From NCBI RefSeq assembly GCF_002858805.1, contig NZ_PJZI01000002.1, forward strand, positions 150,600 to 214,599: DNA of 64,000 nucleotides. The letters are read 5' to 3'. A program made the translations under genes and the position numbers. Of the stretch, positions 51,695-61,760 are shown piece after piece; the stretch's first letter is position 1, and every line of letters starts with the position of its first letter. Source of the DNA: Chimaeribacter arupi (GTDB lineage Bacteria > Pseudomonadota > Gammaproteobacteria > Enterobacterales > Enterobacteriaceae). The notes below the pieces were generated by a model. It had not been told where the DNA came from. It did no database searches and was given only the letters and a program-made list of their open reading frames with translations.

Positions 51695-54049
51695 TTATTT
51701 TGCAGCAACCGGCTGAGCACCAAAGGCCGGGTTTTGCAGCGCAAAGTTCAGCACTTCGTCGATGCGTTTAACCGGGTGGATTTCCAGATCGGCAATCACG
51801 TTGTCTGGGATCTCTTCCAGATCGCGGCGGTTCTCGTCCGGAATCAGCACCACTTTGATGCCGCCGCGATGCGCAGCCAGCAGTTTCTCTTTCAGGCCGC
51901 CGATCGGCAGCACCTGGCCACGCAGCGTGATTTCGCCGGTCATCGCCACATCAGCGCGTACCGGGTTGCCGGTCAGGCAGGACACCAGCGCTGTGCACAT
52001 GGCGATACCCGCACTTGGGCCATCTTTCGGTGTCGCCCCTTCCGGCACATGCACATGGATGTCGCGTTTTTCGTAGAAGTCCGGGTTGATACCCAGCTTG
52101 TCCGCACGCGCACGTACCACAGTCAGTGCCGCCTGAATCGACTCCTGCATCACTTCACCCAGCGAACCGGTGTAGGTCAGCTTGCCTTTGCCCGGCACAC
52201 AGGCGGTTTCGATGGTCAGCAGATCGCCGCCCACTTCCGTCCAGGCCAGCCCGGTCACCTGACCGATGCGGTTTTCGGTATCGGCCCGGCCATAATCGAC
52301 CCGCTGCACACCGAGGTAATCTTTCAGGTTGTCACCGGAGATGGTGATGTGCTTGACGGTCTTATCCATCAGCAGCTGTTTCACCGCCTTGCGGCACAGT
52401 TTAGAGATTTCACGCTCCAGGCTGCGCACACCGGCTTCACGGGTGTAGTAACGGATAATGCCGACGATGGCACTGTCCTCTACCGTGAGTTCACCTTTTT
52501 TCAGCGCGTTACGTTCAATTTGCTTCGGCAGCAGGTGCTGTTTGGCAATATTGAGCTTCTCGTCTTCGGTATACCCGGACAGGCGGATCACTTCCATACG
52601 GTCCAGCAACGGTGCCGGAATGTTCATGGAGTTTGAGGTCGCCACGAACATCACATCGGAGAGATCGTAATCCACTTCCAGGTAGTGGTCGTTAAACGCC
52701 ACGTTCTGTTCCGGGTCCAGCACTTCCAACAGGGCAGACGCCGGGTCACCGCGCATGTCAGATGACATCTTGTCGATCTCATCGAGCAGGAACAGCGGGT
52801 TACGCACCCCGACCTTGGCCATTTTCTGGATCAGTTTGCCCGGCATAGAACCGATGTAAGTACGGCGGTGACCGCGGATTTCCGCTTCATCACGCACGCC
52901 GCCCAGCGCCATACGCACATACTGGCGACCGGTCGCCCGCGCAATGGACTGCCCCAGGGAGGTTTTACCTACCCCCGGCGGCCCCACCAGGCAGAGGATC
53001 GGGCCTTTGATTTTGCTGACGCGGCTCTGTACGGCGAGGTACTCAAGAATACGATCCTTGACCCGCTCCAGGCCGTAATGATCGGTATCGAGCACTTCCT
53101 GTGCCTTCACCAGATCTTTTTTCACCTTGCTGCGGTTATTCCACGGCACCTGCAACATCCAGTCGATGTAGCTGCGCACCACGGTCGCCTCGGCAGACAT
53201 CGGTGACATCATCTTCAGCTTTTGCAGTTCGGCTTCGGTTTTTTCCTTGGCCTCTTTCGGCATTTTTGCCGCGTCGATTTTACGCTTCAGCGCTTCATTT
53301 TCATCCGGCGCGTCATCCATCTCGCCAAGCTCTTTCTGAATGGCCTTCATCTGCTCATTCAGGTAGTACTCGCGCTGGCTCTTTTCCATCTGTTTTTTAA
53401 CGCGGTTACGGATGCGTTTCTCAACCTGCAACAGGTCGATTTCAGATTCCATCATCGCCATCAGGTACTCCAGACGTTCGGTAATGTCGAACATCTCCAG
53501 TACGGATTGCTTATCAGCCAGCTTCAGCGGCATGTGGGCGGCGATGGTATCGGCCAGGCGCGCGGCGTCGTCAATGCTGTTCAGGGAAGTCAGCACTTCC
53601 GGTGGGATCTTTTTATTAAGCTTGATGTAGCCTTCAAACTGGTTGATGGCCGTGCGGACCAGCACTTCCTGCTCGCGCTCATCAATGGCTGGCGAGTCCA
53701 GGTATTCCGCTTCAGCGGCAAAGTGCTCACCGTTGTCGGACAGCGTGGTAATACGCGCACGCTGTAACCCTTCAACCAGCACTTTTACTGTGCCGTCCGG
53801 CAGCTTCAGCATCTGCAGAATAGACGCTACCGTACCGACAGAAAACAGATCGTTGACGCCCGGTTCATCCGTTGAGGCCTCTTTTTGCGCCACCAGCATG
53901 ATCTTTTTATCGTGATCCATTGCGGCTTCAAGGCACCGTATTGATTTTTCCCGGCCAACAAACAACGGGATCACCATGTGCGGATAAACCACCACATCGC
54001 GCAGAGGCAATACGGGGATTTCTATGCGTTCGGAACGCTCAGGATTCAT
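51695..54049 (-). CDS. lon: Lon, ATP-dependent protease La
   Basis: A 784-residue AAA+ protease, the same length as E. coli. N-terminal substrate domain (about 1-300), AAA+ module with Walker A GPPGVGKT and Walker B LFLLDEID, and a C-terminal protease domain with the catalytic Ser in KDGPSAG and Lys in the [14 protein letters not shown] segment. It degrades misfolded and regulatory proteins. A sigma-32 promoter lies upstream, and the clpX terminator separates it from clpX. Confidence 0.98.
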   Translation of the reverse strand: MNPERSERIEIPVLPLRDVVVYPHMVIPLFVGREKSIRCLEAAMDHDKKIMLVAQKEASTDEPGVNDLFSVGTVASILQMLKLPDGTVKVLVEGLQRARITTLSDNGEHFAAEAEYLDSPAIDEREQEVLVRTAINQFEGYIKLNKKIPPEVLTSLNSIDDAARLADTIAAHMPLKLADKQSVLEMFDITERLEYLMAMMESEIDLLQVEKRIRNRVKKQMEKSQREYYLNEQMKAIQKELGEMDDAPDENEALKRKIDAAKMPKEAKEKTEAELQKLKMMSPMSAEATVVRSYIDWMLQVPWNNRSKVKKDLVKAQEVLDTDHYGLERVKDRILEYLAVQSRVSKIKGPILCLVGPPGVGKTSLGQSIARATGRQYVRMALGGVRDEAEIRGHRRTYIGSMPGKLIQKMAKVGVRNPLFLLDEIDKMSSDMRGDPASALLEVLDPEQNVAFNDHYLEVDYDLSDVMFVATSNSMNIPAPLLDRMEVIRLSGYTEDEKLNIAKQHLLPKQIERNALKKGELTVEDSAIVGIIRYYTREAGVRSLEREISKLCRKAVKQLLMDKTVKHITISGDNLKDYLGVQRVDYGRADTENRIGQVTGLAWTEVGGDLLTIETACVPGKGKLTYTGSLGEVMQESIQAALTVVRARADKLGINPDFYEKRDIHVHVPEGATPKDGPSAGIAMCTALVSCLTGNPVRADVAMTGEITLRGQVLPIGGLKEKLLAAHRGGIKVVLIPDENRRDLEEIPDNVIADLEIHPVKRIDEVLNFALQNPAFGAQPVAAK

Positions 54050-54137
54050 AGAGCTCTCTCTTAGTTTAGCTTCCGCCAGGTTAAAGAAATCTCGTGAAAC
54101 ACCAGATTTCCGGGTTTCAGCAAGTAGGATACTGAGT

Positions 54138-54164
54138 ATATGGGGATGAATATCTTACATTCAA
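54138..54164 (-). promoter_or_regulatory. Sigma-32 heat-shock promoter of lon
   Basis: Minus strand GTTGAA (-35, core 54164-54160) and CCCCATAT (-10, 54145-54138) are 14 nt apart. The downstream CCCCATATACT closely resembles the E. coli lon promoter as I recall it. It lies 89 bp before the lon start. Confidence 0.88.
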
Positions 54165-54180
54165 CGACAAGAATGCGAGG

Positions 54181-54211
54181 AAAAAAAAATGGGGGATGAT
54201 TTCCCCCATTT
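54181..54211 (-). terminator. clpX terminator
   Basis: Stem AAATGGGGG/CCCCCATTT (7-nt loop) followed on the minus strand by a run of T, just upstream of the lon promoter. Confidence 0.92.
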
Positions 54212-54241
54212 GATGTTTAACGTACTGGAATGTTTGGCTAA

Positions 54242-55516
54242 TTATTCGCCGGATGCTTGCTGGGCTTCATGTTTGCCATAAATCAGCATCGGCTCAGACT
54301 GGCCGGCAATCACCGACTCGTCAATCACCACTTTATCCACGCTGTCCATTGACGGCAGGTCATACATGGTGTCCAGCAGCGCACCTTCCACGATAGAGCG
54401 CAGGCCGCGGGCACCGGTTTTACGGGCCATCGCTTTCTTGGCAATCGCGTTCAGGGCTTCGTCGCGGAATTCCAGCTCAACGCCTTCCAGGTTGAACAAC
54501 GCCTGATACTGTTTGGTCAGGGCGTTTTTCGGCTCTTTCAGGATCTGAATCAGCGCGTCTTCGCTCAGTTCGCTCAGGGTCGCGACCACCGGCAGACGGC
54601 CAATGAACTCAGGGATCAGACCAAACTTAATCAAATCTTCTGGTTCAGCCTGCGCCAGCAACTCGCCTTCAGTGGCTTTTTCAGATTTACCCTTCACTTC
54701 CGCACCGAAGCCAATGCCGGTCCCGGTATTGATACGCTGACCGATCACCTTGTCCAGGCCGGCAAATGCGCCGCCACAGATAAACAGGATTTTCGAGGTA
54801 TCAACCTGCAGGAATTCCTGCTGCGGATGTTTACGGCCGCCCTGCGGCGGAACCGCAGCCACGGTGCCTTCGATCAGTTTCAGCAGCGCCTGCTGCACAC
54901 CTTCACCGGAGACGTCGCGGGTAATTGACGGGTTGTCTGACTTACGGGAGATCTTGTCAATCTCATCGATGTAGACAATGCCGCGCTGTGCTTTCTGCAC
55001 GTCATAGTCGCATTTCTGCAACAGTTTCTGGATGATGTTTTCCACATCCTCACCCACATAACCGGCTTCGGTCAGTGTGGTGGCGTCCGCCATGGTGAAC
55101 GGCACATCCAGGAAACGCGCCAGGGTTTCGGCCAGCAGGGTTTTACCGCTGCCGGTCGGGCCGATCAGCAGAATGTTACTTTTACCCAGCTCGATCCCAT
55201 TGCTGGAATCGCCGTTGCGCAGGCGTTTGTAGTGGTTGTACACCGCCACCGCCAACACTTTCTTCGCCTGTTCCTGGCCAATGACGTAGTCATCCAGGTG
55301 GTTGCGGATTTCGTGCGGGGTCGGGAGTGCGCTGCGCTCACGGTGGGGCGCAACTTCTTTAATCTCTTCGCGAATAATGTCGTTACACAGATCAACACAT
55401 TCATCGCAGATATACACTGACGGCCCGGCAATCAGCTTACGCACTTCATGCTGGCTTTTGCCGCAAAAAGAGCAGTACAGCAGCTTTCCTGAACCGTCTT
55501 TGCGCTTATCTGTCAT
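54242..55516 (-). CDS. clpX: ClpX, ATPase subunit of the ClpXP protease
   Basis: A 424-residue AAA+ unfoldase, the same length as E. coli. The N-terminal zinc domain (YCSFCGKSQ ... YICDECVD; four Cys) binds adaptors. The core has Walker A GPTGSGKT, Walker B VYIDEIDK, pore loop GYVGED and the IGF loop that docks ClpP (in the [12 protein letters not shown] region). It delivers ssrA-tagged and other substrates to ClpP. It lies downstream of clpP with a 153-bp gap. Confidence 0.98.
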   Translation of the reverse strand: MTDKRKDGSGKLLYCSFCGKSQHEVRKLIAGPSVYICDECVDLCNDIIREEIKEVAPHRERSALPTPHEIRNHLDDYVIGQEQAKKVLAVAVYNHYKRLRNGDSSNGIELGKSNILLIGPTGSGKTLLAETLARFLDVPFTMADATTLTEAGYVGEDVENIIQKLLQKCDYDVQKAQRGIVYIDEIDKISRKSDNPSITRDVSGEGVQQALLKLIEGTVAAVPPQGGRKHPQQEFLQVDTSKILFICGGAFAGLDKVIGQRINTGTGIGFGAEVKGKSEKATEGELLAQAEPEDLIKFGLIPEFIGRLPVVATLSELSEDALIQILKEPKNALTKQYQALFNLEGVELEFRDEALNAIAKKAMARKTGARGLRSIVEGALLDTMYDLPSMDSVDKVVIDESVIAGQSEPMLIYGKHEAQQASGE

Positions 55517-55669
55517 CAGTAAACCTCTTCTCTAGTATCTGTCCTGCCGCAACACACGGCAGAAGCATGACCAGTTAACGAACCTTTCCGCTGCTGGCCG
55601 CCGATGCGTTAACTGTGAAAAACACAGTAGCTTCACCCAGTATAGCGCATCGGTCCGTACTCATTAGTG

Positions 55670-56293
55670 TCAGGCGCGGTGGGTCAGAACTGAATCGACC
55701 AGACCATACTCTACAGATTGTTCTGCAGACATGAAACGGTCACGCTCAGTGTCACGCTCTATCACTTCAAGAGACTGCCCCGTATGTTTCGCCATCAGCT
55801 CATTCATGCGGGCTTTGACTTTCAGGATCTCTTTCGCATGGATTTCGATGTCTGACGCCTGGCCCTGGAAACCGCCCAGTGGCTGGTGAATCATCACGCG
55901 TGAGTTCGGCAGGCAGAAACGTTTGCCCTTGGCACCGGCGGCCAGCAGGAATGAACCCATAGAGCACGCCTGGCCCATACAGATGGTGCTGACGTCGGGT
56001 TTGATAAACTGCATGGTGTCATAAATTGACATGCCGGCAGTGATCACCCCGCCTGGGGAGTTAATGTACAGGAAGATGTCTTTTTCCGGGTTTTCCGCTT
56101 CCAGGAACAGCATCTGCGCCACGATCAGGTTGGCCATGTGATCTTCCACCTGGCCGGTCAGGAAGATGACGCGCTCCTTCAACAGGCGGGAGTAGATATC
56201 GTATGAACGCTCACCGCGGGAAGTCTGCTCTACCACCATTGGTACCAGAGCCATGTTAGGTGCTAATTGATCTCGTTCGCCACTGTATGACAT
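55670..56293 (-). CDS. clpP: ClpP, ATP-dependent serine protease subunit
   Basis: A 207-residue precursor, the same length as E. coli. A 14-residue propeptide ends before ALVPMVVEQ. The catalytic triad is Ser111 (GQACSMGSF), His136 (VMIHQPLGG) and Asp185 (DTERDRF). Two heptamer rings form the protease for ClpX and ClpA. ATG 56293 lies 6 nt after AGGAG; the GTG just before it is not needed. Confidence 0.98.
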   Translation of the reverse strand: MSYSGERDQLAPNMALVPMVVEQTSRGERSYDIYSRLLKERVIFLTGQVEDHMANLIVAQMLFLEAENPEKDIFLYINSPGGVITAGMSIYDTMQFIKPDVSTICMGQACSMGSFLLAAGAKGKRFCLPNSRVMIHQPLGGFQGQASDIEIHAKEILKVKARMNELMAKHTGQSLEVIERDTERDRFMSAEQSVEYGLVDSVLTHRA

Positions 56294-56443
56294 CACCGTC
56301 TCCTAGAATTAATTCACTTTGGCGCCATTAAAACCGATTCTACTTGAGTTGGCCGCTGAAGACCATGCTCAAGCGCCCGGCCGCCCCTGCCGAAAACGGT
56401 GGTCGTCCCCTCATGCAGATCGATGGAAACCGTACCCCTAAGC

Positions 56444-56471
56444 AGTGGGGGCGCCTGCTGCGCTTTTCAAG
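56444..56471 (-). promoter_or_regulatory. Candidate sigma-32 promoter of clpP
   Basis: CTTGAA (56471-56466) is a perfect -35; after 15 nt comes CCCCACT (56450-56444), a partial match to CCCCATNT. E. coli clpP is heat-inducible through sigma-32. It lies about 150 bp before clpP. Confidence 0.45.
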
Positions 56472-56654
56472 CGCGCCCGGATAATTTGCCCGCTGCCTGC
56501 CCCGCTGCCTGTTGGTGATAATCTGTACACCCACCGGGCGGCTGTCTCACATACCGCACCGGCCACCAGGGTAAGCAGCGATACCAACATATTGAATATA
56601 GTGTAAATCAGGGCAAAAGAAATGGGAATTTTAGCGGCAGCCGCGAGGGCAATA

Positions 56655-56711
56655 AAGAAAGCCCACGGGATCCCGTGGGCCTGGCAGAGAGAACCGGGCA
56701 GAACCCGGTTC
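56655..56711 (-). terminator. Tandem hairpins ending tig
   Basis: Nearest to the tig stop is GAACCGGG/CCCGGTTC (56691-56711). Next comes GCCCACGG-GATC-CCGTGGGC (56662-56679 core) followed on the minus strand by TTTCTTTATT, the likely terminator. Confidence 0.8.
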
Positions 56712-56721
56712 AGCAATCAAC

Positions 56722-58023
56722 TCAGGCAGAAGCCTGGTTCATCAGGTCAGTGAAAGAGGTTTCTTTTTCAGTGACTTTCGCTTTGGCCAGCAGGGTTTCA
56801 ACCGCCTGCTCTTCCAGTGCGACGTTACGCATGTTGTTCATCAGTTCTTTGTTCTTGCTGTAGAACTCAATCACTTCCTGCGGATCTTCGTACGCGGAGG
56901 CCATCTCTTCGATCAGGGCTTTCACACGATCTTCGTCAGCTTTCAGCTCGTTTTTGCTGATCACTTCGCCCAGCAGCAGGCCAACCACAACACGGCGTTT
57001 GGCTTGCTCTTCGAACAGCTCACGCGGCAGTTCCAGCGCTTGCTTCTCGTTGCCGCCGAAACGCTGAGCCGCCTGACGGCGCAGAACGTCGATTTCGCCG
57101 TCAACCAGGGCAGCCGGCACGTCGATTGGGTTGGCGTTAACCAGACCGTCGATTGCCTGGGTTTTCACACGGTTACGCACTGCGCCTTTCAGCTCGCGCT
57201 CCATGTTTTTACGGACTTCAGCACGCAGGCCTTCCAGAGAACCCTCTGCCACGCCGAAACGTTTGATGAAATCTTCGGTCAGCTCCGGCAGTTCACGCTG
57301 TTCAACTTTCTTCAGCACGATAGCGAACTGCGCGGCTTTCCCTTTCAGGTTTTCAGCGTGGTAATCTTCCGGGAAGTTCACGTCGATGGTGAACTCTTCA
57401 CCCGCTTTATGACCTACCAGACCTTCTTCGAAGCCTGGGATCATGCGGCCCTGGCCCATTGCCAGCACGAAGTCAGAGGCTTTGCCGCCATCAAACTCTT
57501 CGCCGTCGATAGAGCCGTTGAAGTCAACCGTCACGCGGTCTTCTGCCTGGGCAGCAGCGTCAGTCTCTTTCCACTCAGCCTGTTGCTTGCGCAGGGTTTC
57601 CAGCATCGCATCAACGTCGCTTTCGTTTACGGAAACAACCGGCTTCTCAACTTCGATGCCTTCCAGATCTTTCAGTTCCACTTCCGGGTAGACTTCAAAC
57701 TCTACCGCGAAGGTGAAATCTTCACCTTCTTTGTACTCGCCCGGCACGTAGTTCGGTGCGCCGGCCGGGTTAATTTTTTCTTTGATGATCGCGTCAACAA
57801 AATTGCGCTGCATCAGATCGCCCAGCACGTCCTGACGGACGGAGGCGCCATAGCGCTGTTCCACGATATTCATCGGCACTTTGCCTTTGCGGAAGCCGTC
57901 GATACGGACGTTTTTCGCTGCGTTGATCAGCTCTTTTTTTACTGCCTGATTGATAACATCAGCCGGTACAGTAATAGAGAGACGGCGCCCAAGGCCTTGA
58001 GTGGTTTCTACTGAAACTTGCAT
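56722..58023 (-). CDS. tig: Tig, trigger factor
   Basis: A 433-residue ribosome-bound chaperone and prolyl isomerase (E. coli 432). The N-terminal ribosome-docking loop has GFRKGKVP (about 43-50), an FKBP-type PPIase domain covers about 150-245 ([19 protein letters not shown]), and the C-terminal helical arms form the cradle. It lies upstream of clpP, downstream of bolA in genome order, all on the minus strand. Confidence 0.98.
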   Translation of the reverse strand: MQVSVETTQGLGRRLSITVPADVINQAVKKELINAAKNVRIDGFRKGKVPMNIVEQRYGASVRQDVLGDLMQRNFVDAIIKEKINPAGAPNYVPGEYKEGEDFTFAVEFEVYPEVELKDLEGIEVEKPVVSVNESDVDAMLETLRKQQAEWKETDAAAQAEDRVTVDFNGSIDGEEFDGGKASDFVLAMGQGRMIPGFEEGLVGHKAGEEFTIDVNFPEDYHAENLKGKAAQFAIVLKKVEQRELPELTEDFIKRFGVAEGSLEGLRAEVRKNMERELKGAVRNRVKTQAIDGLVNANPIDVPAALVDGEIDVLRRQAAQRFGGNEKQALELPRELFEEQAKRRVVVGLLLGEVISKNELKADEDRVKALIEEMASAYEDPQEVIEFYSKNKELMNNMRNVALEEQAVETLLAKAKVTEKETSFTDLMNQASA

Positions 58024-58062
58024 CTTGTTACCTCAAAAAAATCAAAGTGCTCGGTCAACTCC

Positions 58063-58127
58063 AGAAGCCGTTCTCAAAATGAGAGCCCAGGGACTGCTTA
58101 CTTTGAAAACGGCTTCTAAGAACCAGG
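58063..58127 (-). repeat. Inverted repeat in the tig 5' leader
   Basis: Arms AGAAGCCGTT (58063-58072) and AACGGCTTCT (58118-58127) are perfect complements over 10 bp with 45 nt between. If transcribed, it forms a stem about 40 nt before the tig start. Confidence 0.6.
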
Positions 58128-58340
58128 ACGGCCGCTTTACCAGAACCCATTCCCTGTTTTCAGAAGCGTCCCGAAACCATTCCGGAAAATAAGACGCAGC
58201 ATTATAGCGGCGCAAGCCGTGCGAGTCGAGGAGGTGACGGCGCCCATGAGGCGCTAAATCTCACACTTCCGGTGTTTTACTCGCCAAACTGCCTGTTACC
58301 CTGCTGCTGACCTGTTATCCATGCAAAAGTAAAGGAAACA

Positions 58341-58362
58341 AAAACGGCCCGCGGGCCGTTTT
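58341..58362. terminator. bolA terminator
   Basis: Palindrome AAAACGGCC-CGCG-GGCCGTTTT with A/T ends on both sides, about 85 bp after the bolA stop; it could work in either direction. Confidence 0.7.
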
Positions 58363-58446
58363 ATCGATTCGTCTTTATTAATACCCTATTTGCGGTGAAA
58401 AGTTCCACTCACCGCGCATCAGGGAGACCGCATCCGGCTGTACCGG

Positions 58447-58761
58447 CTAAGCCAGCGTGCCGGCCCCGCGGCAGGGAGGTGAGGCCGGCACCGTGTCCTG
58501 CAACCCTTCCCACTCTTTCAGCGTATAGGTATGGAGCGCCAGAGCATGTACGCCATCAGAAAGTTCCTCTGACAATACGCCGTAAATCGCGCGGTGCCGG
58601 GTCAGGAAGCGTTCGCCCACAAACCGGTCCGAAACCATGATCACTTTGAAATGACTCTCTGAACCGGCCGGCACGTTATGGCGATAACTTTCATCCGCCA
58701 CTTCCAGATGCACAGGTTCAAACGCCGCCCTTAATTTTGCTTCGATTTGCTCGCGAATCAT
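58447..58761 (-). CDS. bolA: BolA, stress/morphology transcription regulator
   Basis: A 104-residue BolA-family protein (E. coli 105) with the class II KH-like fold: [23 protein letters not shown] and the conserved [13 protein letters not shown] and HALALHTYT. It influences cell shape and biofilm genes and pairs with monothiol glutaredoxin through Fe-S clusters. The C-terminal tail ([13 protein letters not shown]) is variable. Divergent from yajG. Confidence 0.96.
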   Translation of the reverse strand: MIREQIEAKLRAAFEPVHLEVADESYRHNVPAGSESHFKVIMVSDRFVGERFLTRHRAIYGVLSEELSDGVHALALHTYTLKEWEGLQDTVPASPPCRGAGTLA

Positions 58762-59091
58762 AAAGATCTCCTTATTACACCAGCAGAGAGCTGCGCCCCA
58801 TCTGTTTCAATATTAGTCGGTTTTAAATTTGTTAGCGTTCCGCTTGTGCAAATTTGTCGGCGAAAGCGCTGAAAAAGTCAATGTCCTTCCCCGGCGGCAG
58901 GGGGGCCGGGGCACAGCATAAATCGTTATCCGGTTGAAAAGGCATAAATTGGCCGGTGGCGCTGCCGGAATGTGTAAAAAAAACGCTGAGAGGTGCAAAT
59001 CTGCGCACCGGGATCTTCCCCCACCGGACGGCGGTGTTATGATGTCGGCCATTGCGCATTGCCCATTCACAATAATGAAAGAGATGTGACC
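58762..59091. other. 330-bp divergent promoter region between bolA and yajG
   Basis: The bolA side is AT-rich with no clear gearbox promoter that I can mark. The yajG side has an extended -10 (TGTTATGAT, 59035-59043). Small open frames on the minus strand look like chance. Confidence 0.55.
59035..59043 (+). promoter_or_regulatory. Extended -10 element before yajG
   Basis: TG-T-TATGAT fits the extended -10 pattern, 49 bp before the yajG start. No good -35 is seen. Confidence 0.45.
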
Positions 59092-59670
59092 ATGTTAAAA
59101 AAAATGATCTTCCCTTTGCTGGCCGCCCTGATGCTGGCCGGTTGCGCCACCAGCAGCAATACCCTGAATGTCACCCCGAAAATGGTGTTGCCGACCCAGG
59201 ATCCGACCCTGATGGGCGTGACCGTCAGCATCAACGGTTCTGACCAGCGTCAGGATCAGGCACTGGCCAAAGTGAACCGTGAAGGCCAGCTGGTGACGCT
59301 GACCCCGTCCCGCGATCTGCGTTTCCTGCTCCAGGAAGTGCTGGAGAAACAGATGGGCGCCCGGGGTTATATGATCGGCGCTGACGGCGCGGTTGACCTG
59401 CAAATTGTGGTCAACAACCTGTTTGCCGATGTCCAGGAAGGTAACCTGCGCTACAACATCACCACCAAAGCGGACATCTCCATCATCGCCACGGCGAAGA
59501 ACGGCAGCAAGCAGGTGAAAAACTACCGCTCAACCTATAACGTCCAGGGGGCCTTCACCGCCACCAACGACAAAATCACCAATGCGGTCAACACCGTGCT
59601 GGGTGATGTCATTGCCGATATGGCGCAGGACACCAGCGTCAGCGAGTTCATCAAACAGAACGCCCGCTGA
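59092..59670 (+). CDS. yajG: YajG, lipoprotein
   Basis: A 192-residue lipoprotein, the same length as E. coli YajG, with lipobox LAGC (Cys18) and a following Ala-Thr that favours outer-membrane sorting. The mature part is the YajG family domain (VTLTPSRDLRFLLQEVLEKQMGARGY, LQIVVNNLFADVQEG). Function is unknown. It is upstream of ampG, as in many enterobacteria, and may share its promoter. Confidence 0.94.
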   Translation: MLKKMIFPLLAALMLAGCATSSNTLNVTPKMVLPTQDPTLMGVTVSINGSDQRQDQALAKVNREGQLVTLTPSRDLRFLLQEVLEKQMGARGYMIGADGAVDLQIVVNNLFADVQEGNLRYNITTKADISIIATAKNGSKQVKNYRSTYNVQGAFTATNDKITNAVNTVLGDVIADMAQDTSVSEFIKQNAR

Positions 59671-59681
59671 TCCCCGCCTGA

Positions 59682-59707
59682 CCGGTGGCCCGGCAGCGGG
59701 CCACCGG
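59682..59707 (+). terminator. Hairpin between yajG and ampG
   Basis: A 10-bp stem CCGGTGGCCC/GGGCCACCGG (loop GGCAGC) followed by GTTGTTGTG, a weak T-tract. It may act as an attenuator before ampG. Confidence 0.55.
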
Positions 59708-59801
59708 GTTGTTGTGTGAGATGAGGCCGGGGCGCACCCTGCCTTTCTTCCTGCAACACCCTCACCCTTTTCCTCTCTTTGCCAGCCTGCGGAACCCTGC
59801 C

Positions 59802-61283
59802 ATGCTCAGCCGAACCCTCAGCCTTTTCACCCAACGCAACAGTGTGGTCATGCTGCTGCTCGGCTTTGCCTCCGGCCTGCCGCTGGCGCTGACCTCCGGC
59901 ACGTTACAGGCGTGGATGACCGTTGAGAATGTGGACCTCAAAACCATCGGCTTCTTTTCGCTGGTCGGCCAGGCCTATGTGTTTAAGTTTTTCTGGTCAC
60001 CTTTAATGGATCGCTACACGCCGCCCTTCCTGGGGCGGCGGCGCGGCTGGCTGCTGCTGACCCAGCTGTTGCTGATTGGGGCCATTTTCGCGATGGGCTT
60101 TATGCAACCGGCCAGGGACCTCTGGTGGCTGGCGGCGCTGGCGGTGGCGGTGGCCTTCCTCTCGGCCTCCCAGGACATTGTGTTCGACGCCTATAAAACT
60201 GACCTGCTTAATGCAGAGCAGCGGGGCGCGGGCGCAGCCGTCTCGGTGCTGGGGTACCGGCTGGCGATGCTGATTTCCGGCGGGCTGGCGCTGTGGCTGG
60301 CGGACCGCTATCTCGGCTGGCAAGCCACCTACTGGCTGATGGCCGCCCTGATGCTGGTGGGCGTGGTCACGACCCTGCGCGCCCCGGAGCCGGACACCCA
60401 TGCCGGTGTGCCGCGCACGCTGGAGCAGGCGATCATGGCACCGTTGCGTGATTTCTTTGGCCGCAACAACGCCTGGCTTATCCTCTGCCTGATTGTGCTC
60501 TACAAAATGGGGGATGCGTTCGCCGGCAGCCTGAGCACCACCTTTTTGATCCGGGGCGTCGGGTTTGAGGCGGGCGAGGTTGGGCTGGTCAACAAAACCC
60601 TGGGGCTGGCGGCCACCATCGTCGGCGCGCTGTATGGCGGCGCAGTGATGCAACGGCTGTCGCTGTTCCGTGCCCTGCTGATTTTCGGCCTGTTGCAGGC
60701 GGTATCGAATGCCGGTTACTGGCTGCTCGCCATTACCGATAAGCACCTGATCAGTATGGCCGTGGCGATCTTCTTTGAGAACCTGTGCGGCGGCATGGGC
60801 ACCGCGGCCTTTGTCGCGCTGCTGATGGCGCTGTGCAATAAGTCATTTTCCGCCACCCAGTTTGCCCTGCTCTCGGCACTGTCGGCGGTAGGCCGCGTGT
60901 ATGTCGGCCCGGTGGCGGGCTGGTTTGTGGAAGCACACGGCTGGCCGCTGTTTTATCTCTTCTCCATTGTGGCGGCGGTGCCGGGGCTGCTGCTGCTTGT
61001 CGCCTGCCGCCGTACGCTGGAGTATGCACAGCACCATGAAGACGCCATTCCGCGTACCCAATTTGCCCAGGCCTACCGCTGGGCATTCCGCCTGTTTGCC
61101 CTGGGGTGTGTGGTGCTGCTGGTCTGGCTGGGTGGGCTGGCGTTCTCTGCCCTGACCGGCGCGGCCCTGGGCGGCGTGCTGACGCCGCTGTTTGAAACCG
61201 GGATGGCGCTGGGGATTGGTGGGATTCTCTGGGGGGCCGGGCTGGACTATGCTGCACAACGGCATCCTGCCCCGGTTATTTAA
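59802..61283 (+). CDS. ampG: AmpG, muropeptide (GlcNAc-anhydroMurNAc) permease
   Basis: A 493-residue major-facilitator-type permease (E. coli 491) with about 14 hydrophobic segments. It imports cell-wall breakdown muropeptides for recycling; in species with chromosomal ampC it supplies the inducer. Conserved blocks are GFASGLPLALTSGTLQAW, SPLMDRYTPP, and ENLCGGMGTAAFVALLMALCN. ATG 59802 gives the family start; the frame is open upstream across the yajG hairpin. Confidence 0.95.
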   Translation: MLSRTLSLFTQRNSVVMLLLGFASGLPLALTSGTLQAWMTVENVDLKTIGFFSLVGQAYVFKFFWSPLMDRYTPPFLGRRRGWLLLTQLLLIGAIFAMGFMQPARDLWWLAALAVAVAFLSASQDIVFDAYKTDLLNAEQRGAGAAVSVLGYRLAMLISGGLALWLADRYLGWQATYWLMAALMLVGVVTTLRAPEPDTHAGVPRTLEQAIMAPLRDFFGRNNAWLILCLIVLYKMGDAFAGSLSTTFLIRGVGFEAGEVGLVNKTLGLAATIVGALYGGAVMQRLSLFRALLIFGLLQAVSNAGYWLLAITDKHLISMAVAIFFENLCGGMGTAAFVALLMALCNKSFSATQFALLSALSAVGRVYVGPVAGWFVEAHGWPLFYLFSIVAAVPGLLLLVACRRTLEYAQHHEDAIPRTQFAQAYRWAFRLFALGCVVLLVWLGGLAFSALTGAALGGVLTPLFETGMALGIGGILWGAGLDYAAQRHPAPVI

Positions 61284-61760
61284 GGCTGCCGGGCGGAGCT
61301 GGCTAAAAAATGAGCAAATTTGCCGCATAAGGAAAGGGCTTGCGGCTATTTCCAGCGCATCTTGCAGAAAATGCCCCCAGCCCTCACCCTTTTTAATTAA
61401 CAGCGACTTTCCCAATGTTCTTTTTTTTCGGTAGCAGACTTATTTTATTTTTCACTTTAATTACACAAGTTGTTTACATAATTTAAACTTCGAATTTCTA
61501 AACATTTCTGGTTGGCGGAATAATCACGCCCTTTACCTGTTATTTTTTCAGCAAATAGATTAAAAATCCGCAGCTTAGTTGTCACAACGCGTTGTTGCCA
61601 TTAGGAAATCATCACCTACTGTTACAGGTGTGACCATGTTAACATAAAGTGTCAACACCGCGTTGACGCACACTTAAGCGTGTTTACAGTACTGCAACCT
61701 TCCCGTAAAATGCCCGCACACATGAAACGACAATAGAGCCCTTGTAATTGAGGTCGTTAG
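61284..61760. other. 477-bp AT-rich regulatory region before cyoABCDE
   Basis: Much AT-richer than the neighbours, with many TGTTAACA/TTTACATAA-like words typical of ArcA and FNR sites. A possible promoter is TTGACG-N16-TACAGT near 61660-61690. No gene is visible. In E. coli cyo is repressed by ArcA and FNR; I did not assign exact sites. Confidence 0.55.

Larger units (their letters stand above)
56294..56721. other. 428-bp spacer between clpP and tig
   Basis: It holds the tig terminators (56655-56711), a possible sigma-32 promoter for clpP (56444-56471) and a -10-like ACTATATTCAATAT region near 56594-56607. A 92-codon open frame with two hydrophobic stretches crosses the terminator on the minus strand and I do not consider it coding. 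Confidence 0.55.
58024..58446. other. 423-bp tig leader and bolA downstream region
   Basis: It holds the tig promoter and leader, an inverted repeat at 58063-58127 and the bolA terminator at 58341-58362. No gene is visible. Confidence 0.6.

Noticed and set aside
56438..56716. A 92-codon minus-strand frame with two hydrophobic stretches between tig and clpP
   Set aside because: It runs through the tandem tig terminator hairpins, has no ribosome site I can see, and resembles no family.
58813..59070. An 85-codon minus-strand frame in the bolA/yajG gap
   Set aside because: Lies in the divergent promoter region, with Pro/Arg-rich composition and no plausible start signal.
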